A stretch of 64,000 nucleotides of DNA from Trifolium pratense (GCF_020283565.1 NC_060059.1:8873501-8937500); one strand, 5' to 3'; shown: positions 12,671 to 25,264, counted from the first letter of the stretch. Numbers and translations are program-made. Notes: generated by a model from the letters alone, not told the origin.

Positions 12671-13123
12671 TAGGGATGGCAATGGGTGCTCATGCATGTG
12701 GGTTTTGCACTACCCAAACTCACACTCGAAATCACCACCCGAACCCAAATCCAAAGGTCGTTCGGGTGGCAAAACAAAACTCACACTTGTTGGGTTCAGA
12801 TTTTTCCACCCAAACCCACATTGAATTTTGTACTACTTTGCAAATTTAAGCAAAAACAAGGAAATTTAAACATATTGTCAATCAGTTAGCAAAAATATAT
12901 GTTTTAAATTTAAGCAAAACATATTGTCATTGAGAGGAATTAAAGCAAAACAAGGTCTGCCAATTGAAAATGCAAAATATAGATAATTTAACATATATTC
13001 GGGTTGGTGTTCGGGTTTGAGTGTAGGTTTGAGTGATCTCAAACCCACACCCATGGTATCGGGTGTCACCCGAATCCAAACTCAAACTCAGACAACTCGG
13101 GTTTGAGTTTTTCTGTCATCCCT
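12671..13123. mobile_element. hAT-type non-autonomous element with 8-bp TSD
   Basis: Begins TAGGGATGGCAATGGGTGC and ends ...CTGTCATCCCT. The target duplication ACTTGCAC is exact at 12663-12670 and 13124-13131. The subterminal regions are rich in inverted copies of CCCAAACTC/GGGTTTGAG and CCCGAA/TTCGGG motifs. TAGGGATGGCAA is a common plant hAT terminus. Short open frames inside are not credible genes. Confidence 0.85.
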
Positions 13124-13315
13124 ACTTGCACAAAATGCTCTGACACCTAAGTTAGTATAAACTTTCAGGTAGAGGTTAAATAATGCATACTTTAGGAAGT
13201 GTTGAAATATTGTATATATAGATCAAAGAATGTGACATTGGACCGATATATATGTAACATTGAATTTGGTTCAATCCAAAAATCTAGTCCAAAACAAATA
13301 TACATTAAAAAATTA

Positions 13316-13650
13316 CTCCCTCCGTTTTTTTTAATGAATCTTTTTAGAATACATAGTAACACTAAATTAACAAAGTGTATTTTTCACATTATCTTCCTAT
13401 TACACTCTAATTTTAACCCACTAATAAATTCATATTTTTTTGCACACACTTTCTTTTCCAATAAATTTAATATATTATGTAAAAAAAATTAATATCTTAT
13501 GTACCAAAAAAACTCTAGTTTTTCAAATATATATCATTAATTAATTAGTTTTTTTGAAGAAAAAAAAAAGAGTATACTTAAAATACTAAAACGATAATTA
13601 AATACGAACATTAAATTCGATGTCAAAAGACACTTAATAAACGGAGAGAG
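13316..13650. mobile_element. Stowaway-like MITE (TA target)
   Basis: Left end CTCCCTCCGTTTTTTTTAA, right end complementary to CTCTCTCCGTTTATTAAGTG. TA flanks are at 13314-13315 and 13651-13652. 335 bp, AT-rich, no coding. Confidence 0.75.
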
Positions 13651-13675
13651 TAATATAACAAGTTATATTTTCAAA

Positions 13676-13890
13676 CCCACTTTGGGTTGGTCTAGTGGTG
13701 TTGGCTTGGGTCCTTGAGTATGCTCCTCTCAAGGTCTCAGATTCGATTCCCCTTGGTGCTAATTTCGATGGGCTAAGTCCATATAGAGCAAAAAACTCTG
13801 GCTTTAAATGGACCCCCGCAAGTGAGCAGTGCGATTGATCCCCTTAGATTAGTCGGTCTTAAGGCCGAATACAAAACTTTAAAAAGAAAA
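13676..13890 (+). mobile_element. tRNA-derived SINE with 18-bp TSD
   Basis: The element carries a pol III A-box-like TTGGTCTAGTGGTGTTGGC and a B-box-like GATTCGATTCC, and ends in an A-rich tail. It is flanked by the exact 18-bp duplication ACAAGTTATATTTTCAAA at 13658-13675 and 13891-13908. Length 215 bp. Its left duplication begins a few bases after the preceding Stowaway-like element. Confidence 0.9.
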
Positions 13891-14303
13891 ACAAGTTATA
13901 TTTTCAAATAGTCAATCGGTTGATTTTATTTTTTTTTTTAAATATTTTATTATTATCACTATATATCAAAATGGAAATATTTGGATGCATCATGTGATGG
14001 TAGGGTATAGTGGTGCTAATGCCGTACCCTAAGCAAGGTCCCCGACAAAAATGTGATCTCAAGGGCTTTTGTGGGTCATGATGCGAACAATGCCTACCCC
14101 ACAAATCAGTGCTTAATTTAGGACAATAATTATGGCTTAATTTAAATTTAAGCTTGAATTATCATTGTCTATGTTTATTCTTTGGACAGACTCAATTGTT
14201 GTTTGTTTTTAAGTAATTTATTACTACAAGATTCTATTTAAATCAGTTTAAATAGAACGACACTTTAGTATATTAGAATTGAGAATTAGGCTAACTCACA
14301 TTT

Positions 14304-14421
14304 TTTTTGAATTTGCTCATTCAAATTGTTTTAGAAAGAATCGAACCTAAGATATTAAGGAGGAATATACTCTTATGTTACAAGTCAATACCATTAGACC
14401 AACTCAAGTGAGTTATATCAT
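14304..14421 (-). mobile_element. Short tRNA-derived SINE
   Basis: On the minus strand, an A-box-like TTGGTCTAATGGTATTGAC is followed by a B-box-like GGTTCGATTC and an A-run tail (the T run at 14301-14308 on the plus strand). The likely target duplication CTCACATTT is at 14295-14303 and 14422-14430. It resembles the 13676 SINE in its promoter boxes but not in the rest. Confidence 0.7.
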
Positions 14422-14430
14422 CTCACATTT

Positions 14431-15824
14431 GATGAGAGACTTCTTAACAACAATCGTTGCTTATAAAATCTATACCCGGTTGAATCAAATGCCCAATTTA
14501 ATCTCACGAAAAGTTACGTTGGGCTTGATTACAATGTAAGTCACACATTACTCATGAAGAAAATTTAAAAGGTCAACGAAATTATATTGAATAAGTTCCA
14601 CATTGCTTAAAAAAGTGAATAGTGGGGGGAATTCAATGTTATTTATAGAGACCTCAAGTTAATTACTTATTTCAACTCACCAAACAGTAGCACCTAAAAA
14701 CATTTAAGTTTATATTTGTGTATTTTTTTTTTCTTTTATGCTATTGTTTTAGAATATTGTGAGATGTAGTTCAAATATTTACTTTTGAAGAGTGTAGATG
14801 TATTAGGGTCATGAGGTGGTTGAGAGTGAAGTCTATGCATTTTAACAATTTTCACATAATATATATTATCTGCTTTGACAACTGTCATTGTTTTTCTCCA
14901 ATAATTCTTAAAAATATTTACATAAAGTTGTACCATTTCAATGTGTATTCTCTAGATAATTTTATTTCACCTATAATTTATAATTCTATTGTATGCTTTT
15001 ATTTTTATTTTACTTTTTATTACTATATTATACTACATGTATAAAATTTTCACCATTGTTTAAAGATAATCATAAACTCTATCGAAATATTTACTAGTTA
15101 CAAAATTAATTATCTTCTCTCAACTAAAGTTTTTTAAACATAAAAGTTATGAACCGACACATAATCACCTAAAACTGTTTGATTTAAGTCTATGAAAATT
15201 ATTGGACTTTTTCTTTCTTGAAAAATTAATGGACAACTGGAAGCTGCTTGTTTACGAGGAAATATCTACACGTTGATAAGAATGTTTGATATACACTGTT
15301 GTACAACTCTTCTAACATAATGTGGCGAGCTAAAAATTTCAAGAAAACGGGACGGAGTAGTTCTTATTATATTATTATATATATCAAAATAAATGGGGAC
15401 AGTATAGCAACAACTTGAGAAGAACAAGGTCAGAAAATTAAGAAAACATGCACTCTAAATACATATATTCTAACATTACTTCTTCAGTCGGTTGTAATTT
15501 TTATGGATCATATCAAATAGTGCATTTTTTGTTTTGTTACCATGCATGGTTTATATTGGAGTATATATTTAAAGTTTAGTGAAACTCATATAAATTTTAT
15601 CCTATAAAAGAGAATATTGAAAGATATATTGTCTGTCGTTTTTACTTTGAGAAAGAATATGATATGGTAGAAATACTTTTTTTGCATTTTTTTTATTGAT
15701 TGTTTCTCTTTTCACGGCTTTCGCACACACATATCCTCCCTCTCATATACCATATACGATGTTAAATACATGTCAATGTCAATAAAAATGATGTTCTCAT
15801 ATGACTTCTCATCATTTTAATACT
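14431..15824. other. Gene-free AT-rich DNA
   Basis: No coding or bounded repeat seen. GACGGAGTAGT near 15351 resembles a MITE end with no partner. Confidence 0.45.
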
Positions 15825-16125
15825 AAGAATCCGTTTGGCATAGCTTTTTTTAGCTATAGAAGCTCTTTTAATCATAAAGCTATAAATAATAGCTTTTTAA
15901 CTAAAGTTAAAATTGTTTGGTAAATCTTAATTTTTTTATAAAAAAAAATTAAAAATTGTTGTTTTTTATTATAATAAGCTTAGAATATATATTTGGTAAT
16001 ATATTATTATTATTATTTCTAAAATATAGAAACTGTTTTTTTTTTTACTATAACTTTTAGAAATTGTTGTTTGACCTAACTTCTTACTTTTAAGTAAAAA
16101 AAAAAAATTAGGTCAAACGATCCTA
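15825..16125. mobile_element. Probable TIR MITE, family uncertain
   Basis: Left GAATCCGTTTGGCATAGC, right complementary to AGGATCGTTTGACCTAA. The middle is AT-rich with TAGCTTTTT-type repeats. The target duplication is not clear. Confidence 0.45.
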
Positions 16126-16274
16126 AATAAACGGTTGTACTTAAAATTTGAAACACATTTACTATTTTTTTTTTTGAAGCAGAAACACATTTACTATATA
16201 TAGTATAAAATTGGGATTTTGGTATCCAAGACTTCGTGTAAAATCTCCAATAAAGCTCTTGCAGTTGAATACTA

Positions 16275-16395
16275 CTCTGTCCCAAAATATAAGGGAAAAT
16301 TGGTCAAAGAAAGTTAATGTATTTGGTTAAAAATTTGGACTAGATACATCAACTTTAGTTGACCAATTTTCCCTTATATTGTGGGACGGAGGGAG
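16275..16395. mobile_element. Stowaway-like MITE, near-perfect hairpin
   Basis: Arms are CTCTGTCCCAAAATATAAGG then GAAAATTGGTCAA, and the complement TTGACCAATTTTCCCTTATA then TTGTGGGACGGAGGGAG. TA flanks are at 16273-16274 and 16396-16397. 121 bp; a transcript would fold into a miRNA-precursor-like stem. Confidence 0.85.
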
Positions 16396-16849
16396 TATAT
16401 ACTTAAGTGGTTAAGGCATATAAATATGATTAATTATTTAAAAAATATATTTTTCAACGTAAATATCATAAACAATACCAATCTATAGTTTGAATATTAA
16501 TCTATATTTTTCAATGTAAATATCATAAATATCTCTAAAGGCCCGCACTTTTATATGAACCTTTAACTAACGTTCCTCTCCCAATTCATTGTCTCAAAAG
16601 ACAAATATTGTAGACAAAAGATGAAAAATCCAACGTGAGATCATCCCAACAATACTATTCTCCCTAGACTGTTTTGTCCACTAAAATCTATTAAATCAAA
16701 TCTCAATAAAATATACAAATTTTTAATTTGTTCTATCAACTCTTTACACTCGATTATCCTTATTTATAGATATCGATCTTATTTGATCAAAATCGACGTG
16801 GTCGGTGTTTGTCTTCTATATCACGGTTGTGGTATAAAGGAGGAGCTTG

Positions 16850-17834
16850 CAGTGGCGGTTCCAGCAATGTTAGAGAGTCTGGACAAAATTTTGGAGGGAA
16901 TTTTATCAACCCAACTTCTGAATACAGTAATATTTAAACCTTGTTCCAATATTCAAGTTTGGAGGGAATTTTTAAACAGAAACAACAAGCAAGAGTACAA
17001 CCTTGTTTTTAATATAATTAAGGCTCAAATAAATAAGAGGCTACACAAACCAGAAAAAATCAGCAAAACATGAGTCAAATAAGAGGGATGAAATATAACA
17101 TACTAGTAGTGTACTACATAAAACTAGGAAGAAAATTCCCTTATGAGTGACTTGAATATCTCCCGCTCAATACTTGCTCTAGGAACCAAAAACTTCCTCA
17201 TCTCTGAAATTAAATGATGCAAAATTAAGACATAAGATTACAGCAAGGAAAAAACACAATACACCAAGGTCTGGCTCAAAACAAATAGAAATAGCAGCAG
17301 AAAAATAAACCAACAGAGGACCGAAATTTGGATAAAGAAACATGAAAACAACTTAACAAATTTTAAATTGGACATAAAAACAACTTAACAATCAAAACAA
17401 CTTATTTATATAATCACTTAACAATCAAAACAGTTTAACAAATTTAAAATTCAATACAGCTTAAATGCTTAACAGAAACAGAAAATAGAGTTTGTCTAGG
17501 AAATCTATCCAGTCATCAAACAAAGATTCTAGATTGAGAATGTTTTAGGTTTCAGGTTCTTACCTCAAATTTGTGCAAGGTTGCGAGAGGGAGAGAGTGT
17601 GAGTGAGAGCGATGGTGCGGCCGATTTGAGAGCAGCTGGTAGATTGAGCGGCGAGGGACAGAGAAATTGAGAGCAACGCGATTGATTTGAGCGGCTGAGA
17701 GAGAAAGAGAAAGCGTGGAATGAGTTAGCGGTGCCCTTCTTTCTTCTGTTTTTTTTATAAAAAAAATAAAAAAATAATAATAATTGGCCAGTCCAGGCAC
17801 GTGCCAGGCATGCCGGGCGGTAGAATCGCCACTG
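16850..17834. mobile_element. Non-autonomous hAT-like element, 985 bp
   Basis: Left terminus CAGTGGCGGTTCCAGC; right terminus complementary to CAGTGGCGATTCTACC. The flanking 8-mers GGAGCTTG (16842-16849) and AAAGCTTG (17835-17842) agree at six of eight positions, consistent with an old hAT duplication. Internally there is a GC-richer segment with GAGA/TCTC runs (17570-17720) that could be captured host 5'-leader DNA. No transposase reading is visible. Confidence 0.7.
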
Positions 17835-17842
17835 AAAGCTTG

Positions 17843-20122
17843 TACCTACAGACACTTCGACGCTCAAGTCAATTCATGTGCGAAGGGAAGATTTTAGCAA
17901 CAAAGTGTTGTACCTGAGTCTTCTGCGCATGGATATATATAGTCCCCTGCGCGGAGCTAAAACCAATGTGATGATGGATATGACATCACCATTAATGGTT
18001 CTCAAAATAATGACTGAAAAGTCATGATTAACAGTAAATATCATTCATTCCGATATCGACCGTTACGAAAACTGGCTTCCTTAAATGTTGAACAAAGAGG
18101 TGCAATCTTGAACCTCTAGTGAATTGGACCAAGTTTTACTTATGACACGATCGTGCTTATAATGAGTTGGGCCTTAACCCAGTCCAGAACAAGTATCGCT
18201 CTCACTTGTTTGATCAATTCAACCGATCTCATTGGTGAAGTCTAAGTCAACAATAGAATGAGCCGTGACTAACTCAAGTGTTACTACTAAACTACGGGTG
18301 AAGATTTTCTCATGTGACATTTTATGTCCAATGAAATTTCATCCATCCATAACACAAAATTTTATTTATTAAAAAAACATGATCAAAAGACAATCCGTTT
18401 CTGTTACTACCATTAACAGTGCCTCCCACTAGTATCAAAATCAGTGTTTAATCCACACCGTACTATTCTACTCCTAACCACAGATAGTTACTCCCTCCAA
18501 CCTACCACCTGCCACGTAAGCTGGCATTAAATTTGAAAGGCAAAAAGAAACGCAGTGATAGTGAGAGCACGTAGAAAGCGACAAAGTGCACCGCTCCTGA
18601 TAATTAATTAATTATTGATCAAATTTTTGCTCTTCTTTTTTACAAGATTATTGATTGATGATGCAATTTATCATTTGGCAATGGACCAGGATCACCTTAT
18701 AAAAAGCATACTACAGTAGTAAAATGAAAATGACCGGATTAAATCTGTCGTGTCGGTGCCGACGGTTATTGCACAGTTTGCACCGACATATTTACCGGAA
18801 AATAAGTCGTTGTTAACAGGTTAAGGAAGGTTAATTAACGAGCTGAATCATCCAATGCATTAGCGTCGGTGGGGGGTATATTTAACTCAATTTCTTGAAA
18901 TACTAAACTCAATTTCAGAACAATTAGCAAGAAGCACTAAACTCTCAACTTGGTTGGAAGACACTCATATAAAATCAATCATAAATCACTACTACTTAAA
19001 ATTAGTTAGTGTTAACCAACTAATATTCAAATACCAGTTAACTAACTTTTTTTTAAAGGGTGTGTATTTTATTTTTTTGTCACTTAAAACTGAAGAGAGT
19101 ATGTGTGTGAATATATACTTATGTCTTTGGGATGGACATTGTTCTAGATTAAACCATGGTTTAATACACACCTTCTATATATATATATATATATATACCC
19201 TTCTCATGCAGAAGGGTCAAGTAATCCACTTCTTACTCTAAAATCTTTTACTTCACAAAAATATTGACTTGGCGTCATAGTGTCTACAGATACAACTCAG
19301 TCTTCACCGCAACTGTACTAAAGAGGAATACCACCGGCCACGTCTGTTAGACTTGAATTATATGATGAAAAATGTTAAATAGTACTAAGCTGATTTCATT
19401 AAAATGCATGCAATGCAATGTCTATATTTTTTTGTCAAAAAAGACTATTTTCTTACTAATGTTTTTTAAAATTTTAATGAGAAAATCAAAGATAAAGACA
19501 ATATATTAAATGAATTTATAAAGAGCGACATTCTTTCTTCTTCTGTACAAAAAAAAAAAAAAAGAGTGACATTTTTTATTTTATAAATTGTTTTTATAAT
19601 ATTGAATTAGTCAAAAACTAATTAACATTCTTATCTTACTAAATTTATTTAATTAAAATATATTTTCAAAACAGGAAAGATTAGCTACGTAGTACTCGAT
19701 CATGCATTTCGTTTTCAACAATTAAACTCTTGTACTCTATAGTAAGAGGTTGAAGCTTGAAATTGTTGATCCCATGGTTGCCCCTCCAATTGCATCCACC
19801 GCAAACATTGTAAAGTAATCAGATATTTTTATTAAATTGATTAAACCATGTGATATATAGAAGTTGTGAACAACACATTATATAACAACACACCAATAAA
19901 CCTAATTAATATTAGAAATGAAAACACTTTGTGTACATTCTTGCTTCAATAATACCCAAAGAAGAAGATTGTACAACAACGGTCAGATTTGTACATAACT
20001 AAATATATGTAGCATTTTTTAGAGGAGTATGAAATGAAAGTGTCTCTCACTATCCTTAATAATTTGACTTAGTATATTATTATTTTCAAATATCATACTT
20101 TAGACACAAATTTTCTACGTTA
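17843..20122. other. Gene-free; GC-richer LTR-like first part
   Basis: Bases 17843-18360 are richer in GC and continue across the hAT insertion from the left flank (16760-16849). They have the look of a degraded LTR or promoter, but no TG...CA ends or partner were found. 18360-20122 shows nothing further except an AT run near 19177. Confidence 0.4.
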
Positions 20123-21930
20123 CTAGAACATCGACCCGTGCGGTGCACGGGTCTGATTAACGGTAAGATATATAATAATTAAATAAGATATGATAATTCC
20201 AATAATGTAAGGTATACGAAAAAAGTTGAGAAACATTAAACGATAGTTCAACAATAATTTTGGATAAATATTCATACAAAGAAAATTATGTTATATTACG
20301 GAAGACTTCTTTATTGACCACATTCGAAGTCTTAGTCGTATCTTCACCATCGTCATCGATGATCAATATTTTTAATCCTTTTCTAGAAGTAACTCTTGAA
20401 ATTGCAACAAACAACTGACCATGTGAAAATACTGGCGACGGAAGATATATCCCAACATGCTTTAAAGATTGTCCCTGACTCTTATTAATAGTCATCGCAA
20501 AGAAATCATTATAGGAAATTGTCTCCGTTGAAATTTAAAAGGAATTCTCACGTCAGATGGTGTCAGAGAAAATCTAGGTATGAAAACCTGATCACCAATA
20601 TTACTTTCTGAAATAAATTTTCCTTCAAAAGCACGTTTTCTCAACCTCGTAATAATAAGTCTTGTTCCATTGCATAATTCCAATTTTTTATTCAAATTCC
20701 TTAATAGCATAACTGGAACTCCAACTTTAAGTCTCAACTTGTGATTTGGAAGTCCCGACGTATAAATCGTGTTCAAAAATTCGAGAGTATAAACATCATC
20801 CACTGTTTAACCGTCTACATTTTGTGTGAGTGGAGTATTATAACTCAAATATGTTTTTTCTTCATCAGGAATTAAATCTAACATATAATCATTTATTGTG
20901 TCGACTATTGAATTTTTAAGAGCTAGTATAACTCTATTTTGGAAATACGTTATATCGTTCATGCTTTGTAAAAGTTGGGGATAAGTGTTTTCAACGATAG
21001 AAGCAAGAGGATTACCTGAATTTGGAATCAATAAATCTGATGGAATGTCAAGTTCTAAATCATCGTCGTTGTCATCTCCAATTTCTCCATCGCCAACACC
21101 CAAAACTCATTCAGAAAACAATCTTCTTTGTTCAACGTCTGCACTTGAAGCACCACCGAGAAGCCTCATGTTTTTACTCAATGTTAAAACTTCAAAAAAA
21201 TTCCAAAGAACCGAAGAATTAATAGTAGCATGAACAACTTCTGGCCTTGTACCTTTGGGTATTACTGGTAGAATTTGTCTAAAATCTCTACCAAAAAAAC
21301 CAACTTTTCCACCGAAGGAAATATGTTTATTTTTTTCATCAACAGACTTGAGAATATCTTTTAAAGTTCTATCAACAACTTCGAAACAGTGTTTATGCAT
21401 CAGTGGTGCTTCATCCCATATAATGAGTTTTGCTTTTTGTATTAATAGCGCCAAAGGGCTTTTAGGAATTATAGTACATGTTGAAAACTCGTCAACATTT
21501 AGAGGAATACAAAACCTTGAATGTGTTGTTCTACCGCCATGTATAAGCAATGCAGCGATCCCACTTGAGACAACTGTTAGAACTATCTCACCTTTTGAGC
21601 GTAATGCGGCTGACATGGTCCTCTAGATAAATGTCTTCCCCGTACCGCCATAACCATAAAGAAAAAACACACCAGGTTTGTTTTCGTTAACTCTTGTCAT
21701 GATTGTGTCATATAGTTTACGTTGCTATGAAATCATAGTTGACATCAATCTAACATGTTCCCCAGCTAATGATTGTTTGTTATAATTCAATTCGTCGTGT
21801 ATTAAACTATTTTGTATATCAGGAACTAATGATGTGTCTGCTCTATGCATTGGAGGATAATCTTTTAAACTCTTCCACAACTACGTAACATCATCTCAAT
21901 ATCTGCTAGTGCATATTATATCAATTGATC
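20123..21930 (-). pseudogene. Decayed PIF1-type helicase of a Helitron, with Helitron 3' end
   Basis: Minus-strand reading gives a PIF1-superfamily helicase broken by stops and frameshifts. It contains a Walker A motif FLYGYGGTGKTF (about 21633-21665), then a TAG stop close behind it, Walker B-like LIIWDEAPL (about 21405-21430) and GRDFRQILPVIPKGTRPEVV. After further breaks come GVPVMLLRNLN and the C-terminal MTINKSQGQSLKHVGIYLP with FVAISRVTSRKGL. About 160 bp past the coding end lies a Helitron 3' terminus: a hairpin with 9-bp stem GACCCGTGC (20133-20153), then CTAG at 20123-20126. The Rep domain and the 5' end were not found; sequence to the right of about 21960 is unrelated. It cannot encode an active protein. 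Confidence 0.85.
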
Positions 21931-21959
21931 ATCGGTTAATATTAAATCTGCAATGTTAA

Positions 21960-24640
21960 AATCAAAATAATGAATGTGATTAGTGACATGACTATGGTTG
22001 TGTTCGGTTGTATTGCAAAAAAAATTGATTTAGCAGAATTGAGTTTGATGAATTTGATTTTGGTTAAAAGTGAGTTAAACAGAATTGATTTATGTTTGGA
22101 TACATTAACGTAAAAATAAAGGGTATTTATAAAAAAAATCAATTCTTTTTCCATTATTTTTTTTGACAAAATTCTTTTTCCAATTTTAAAAAACTACAAT
22201 TTAATAAACTACATAATAAATAATTTAAAAAGTTATATATCATATAGATCATTCATGTTCAATTCTATAAAAATCTAAAATCATTTGATATGTTATTGAG
22301 ATTGATCAAGCTTAAGGGTATTCAATAAAAACACATAAAGCGTTAATCTTGTTCGGTCTCAATAACATATCAAACGATTTTGATTTTTGTAAAATTGAAC
22401 ATGAATGATCTAAATGATATAAACTTTCAATCCAACGGTGGATTTTGTAAAATTTGTATTCGTTGAAGCGTTATTGAGCGGTGTAACATTACTCAAATAT
22501 TACACCGGTGTAATTTGATCCCTATATATATATAGTTTCCAAATCACACGTGATAATAACTTTCCAAATCTCACATGATAATTATTCTCTAAATTTATGA
22601 TCCGGTAGAAAAAAAATCATTGATCAGGAAAGAAATAAAAATATTTCGTGATGAATAATATAGTCAACAATAATTTTGATATGATATACTTTTAAATTGA
22701 TGGTGCTTATCAATTATTGCACATAATTTTAATCACAATTCGTATACTTGTCATAGTGGTTGGAAATATTGCCTTGCATTGAAGGGTTGCGGCTATGAAT
22801 CATAGCTAAGACAAAATTGTATTATTTTTTAATAAAAATTGCAAGATAAAATGGAGGGAAAACATGAAAAACAAATTAGGGTTTAGGGTTTGCTTGTGGA
22901 TACAAGCTTATAATATAAAAGATCGGTACTCTTTGACATTTTTTTTTGAAGGAAAGTACTCTTTGACATGAGTTGCTGGAACTGGAAAACAAAGAAAAAA
23001 AATAAATAAAACACGTGATGGCTGCCACGTGTGTCATAATTTTATTTTTTTGGAAAAATATATTATTTGCAAAAATTGTTTTCAATATTAGACTTTCAAA
23101 TTTCAATCACCGATTTAGACGCCGAGAATAGGGAAAAGAAAGCGATGGTTACATGTGAGTGAGGACTAATAAGGTCTTTTAAACCATTTTTTAAGAATGA
23201 TTAGAAAAAAACATTTTTTAAGAAATACTTCAAGTCAAGATTTATTTTTTCAAACATTTGCATAACAAACATTAATTAATTAAATATTATAAGATGCGTC
23301 TAACACATTCAAGGAAAAAAGGCAGCAAATAAAAAAAAATGGTGTTAAGGAAAGTGGCAACCCACTCCTTATCAAGAACATTGGGGGACACATCTCCAAA
23401 GGGCTCAGAACAGTGTATTTTATCTATCAAAGCCTAATATTATAATTTTTTTTTTTTGACAAAGCCTAATATTATAATTAAGGGGCATGTAAAAGGAAAA
23501 GTATATCAAAAGTAACGTAAGTTCTGTTTTATAATTTTTAAGATATAATTTGTGTGCACCGCATGTGATATTATCTTTAGAATCACATGAATCAAATTTT
23601 AACAATCTAGACCTTGTTGGTTATGCTATTTCATTTTGATAATAAATATTTACTTTTAATATTAAATTTTTAATGTTTATGCGAATTTAGTTTAATCAAT
23701 AGGAAAACTGCATATTATATGCAGAAGTCGGCATTCGAACCTCAGACATGAATGCAGTATACAACTATTCATTGTACTACGCTTTTCAAGTGTGCTTGTT
23801 TCCCCTTTTTCCTTGCCATAACAAGTCATTTTGGAATAACTCTGAAGACAAGAAAAAAAAGGTGTTAAGAGACACAATAAGATTCTTTTATTCCACTTAT
23901 TTACATTTAAAAATGTGAAATTTTAGCCACTGAACTACTTGGCAAACAAAATAGTAACATGCAATACATAAAAAAGAAAAATGAAGAAATGTCAAAAAAA
24001 ATTTTATTTGTATTAAAATATTTTTTTTTGAGAAATAAATTATGTGTATTAGGTTATAGGGACTCATCAAAATCAAGACAAACCTTAAGACTCGGGAAAT
24101 TGAACTTGTGCATTTTTGGGATATAAGTAAAGTCCTTTTATTTTTTTGTTAAGTAGATTATGTTATACGTGCACTTACACAACTTAATGACTAAAATTTT
24201 ACTTTTTAAAGTGAATAAGTGAAAGTACCAAAGTTTGAACTTCACACCTTAGATGCAATATACCTTATAGGCTCAAACAATATGCATTTGCATTTTTACG
24301 ATGTTTTTGTAGTTTATAGGAACGTCTTAAATTTTAATTAATACAACTTTACGGCAATTAGAAAATAATAAAATCATCGATTCCAAAAAGAAAAAGTAGT
24401 AAAATCATCAAAGGTGTATAGATGTTTATTGAAAAAATCAATGAAATAGCTTTAGCAAAATTCAGATGTAGAAACTAATTTAATTTCAGAAAATAAGTTA
24501 TTTTCATAAAAAAAGAGACTGTGAATTGTGTTCATGTTTTTGTGAGATAATTTAATTTTGTTGAAAGATTACTATATTAACTTTTTTGGGCCAACAGAAG
24601 CACAACATTGTCTGGAAGCCCAAACCATGTTTGGTATTTA
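21960..24640. other. Gene-free; MITE fragments and a G-box pair
   Basis: Near 21995-22110 GGTTGTGTTCGGTTGTATT and TTTATGTTTGGATACATTA suggest a broken Tourist-like end. A pair of CACGTG motifs lies near 23012-23030. The rest is unremarkable. Confidence 0.4.
22240..22525. mobile_element. Truncated relative of the 9161-9566 foldback element
   Basis: Shares AAAATCATTTGATATGTTATT, the central inverted arms, and TCAATCCAACGGTGGATTTT with the 9161 element. The left arm breaks off just after the TATATCATATAGATCATTC region, so only one full terminus remains. No target duplication could be assigned. Confidence 0.65.
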
Positions 24641-24649
24641 TTGAGAAAA

Positions 24650-25110
24650 GATCATTTCTCTCCCGACCCCCCACATTTTTTTTATACCTCTCAAAAATCT
24701 CATTTTGCTCCTTACAGTTTGAAAATTTTTGTCAAAAAACTTCGGTTCATATTCACCGAAGCCAAATATTAGACCATTTCGGTAACTACAAACCGAACAT
24801 TAGCATTTTCGGTACACAGAAACCGAACGTCAGCTTGTTCGGTACCTGCGAACCGAAATGTCCTAGATTTTGGTACGTTGTTATCAAAAATTTCATTGGG
24901 TCGCTGGAATTAGGCCATTTTCGGAACAAGTTTACCGAAATAATTGTTTCGGTACATGCGAACCGAAATGTCCCAGATTTCGGTAAGTGGTTACCGAATT
25001 TTATCATCATGTCAAATTCCTTCGGTTCATATAAATCGCAGTACCCTAAGGACAAAAATGGAAATTTAGGGGGTAGAAAAGAAATGAGGGGGGTCAGGAG
25101 AGAAATGATC
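24650..25110. mobile_element. MULE-type element carrying an array of TTCGGT/ACCGAA hairpins
   Basis: Terminal inverted repeats GATCATTTCTCTCC then CGACCCCCC (right side TGACCCCCC, one mismatch in 23). Weaker similarity continues to about 60 bp. The target duplication TTGAGAAAA is exact at 24641-24649 and 25111-25119. Between the ends are about eight short palindromes spaced roughly 30-60 bp, of the form TTCGGT, 6-9 bases, ACCGAA (for example at 24779 and 24949). A long open frame crosses the element but reflects the repeat and is not a convincing gene. Confidence 0.88.
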
Positions 25111-25230
25111 TTGAGAAAATTAAGAAACAACCGGGTCCATGTCCATCCTACAACAAGAAAAATGACCAAAAAAAAAAAAAAGAAGAGGGAGGGGTTGCAA
25201 AGCAATCAAACAAAGGAAAGTAGTAATAAA

Positions 25231-25231
25231 A

Positions 25232-25264
<33 letters not shown>
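25231..25264. repeat. (GAT)n microsatellite
   Basis: About eleven uninterrupted GAT units just outside the 24650-25110 element. Confidence 0.95.

Noticed and set aside
13680..14420. tRNA genes
   Set aside because: A and B boxes are present, but there is no cloverleaf; they belong to SINEs with target duplications and A-rich tails.
17552..17867. Minus-strand open frames of 82-100 codons
   Set aside because: Two overlapping frames inside a hAT-like element with no family motif.
20286..21616. Functional host PIF1 helicase gene
   Set aside because: Several in-frame stops and frameshifts, and a Helitron 3' end lies just past the coding end.
22870..22890. Interstitial telomeric repeat (TTTAGGG)
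   Set aside because: Only about two units; too short to mean anything.
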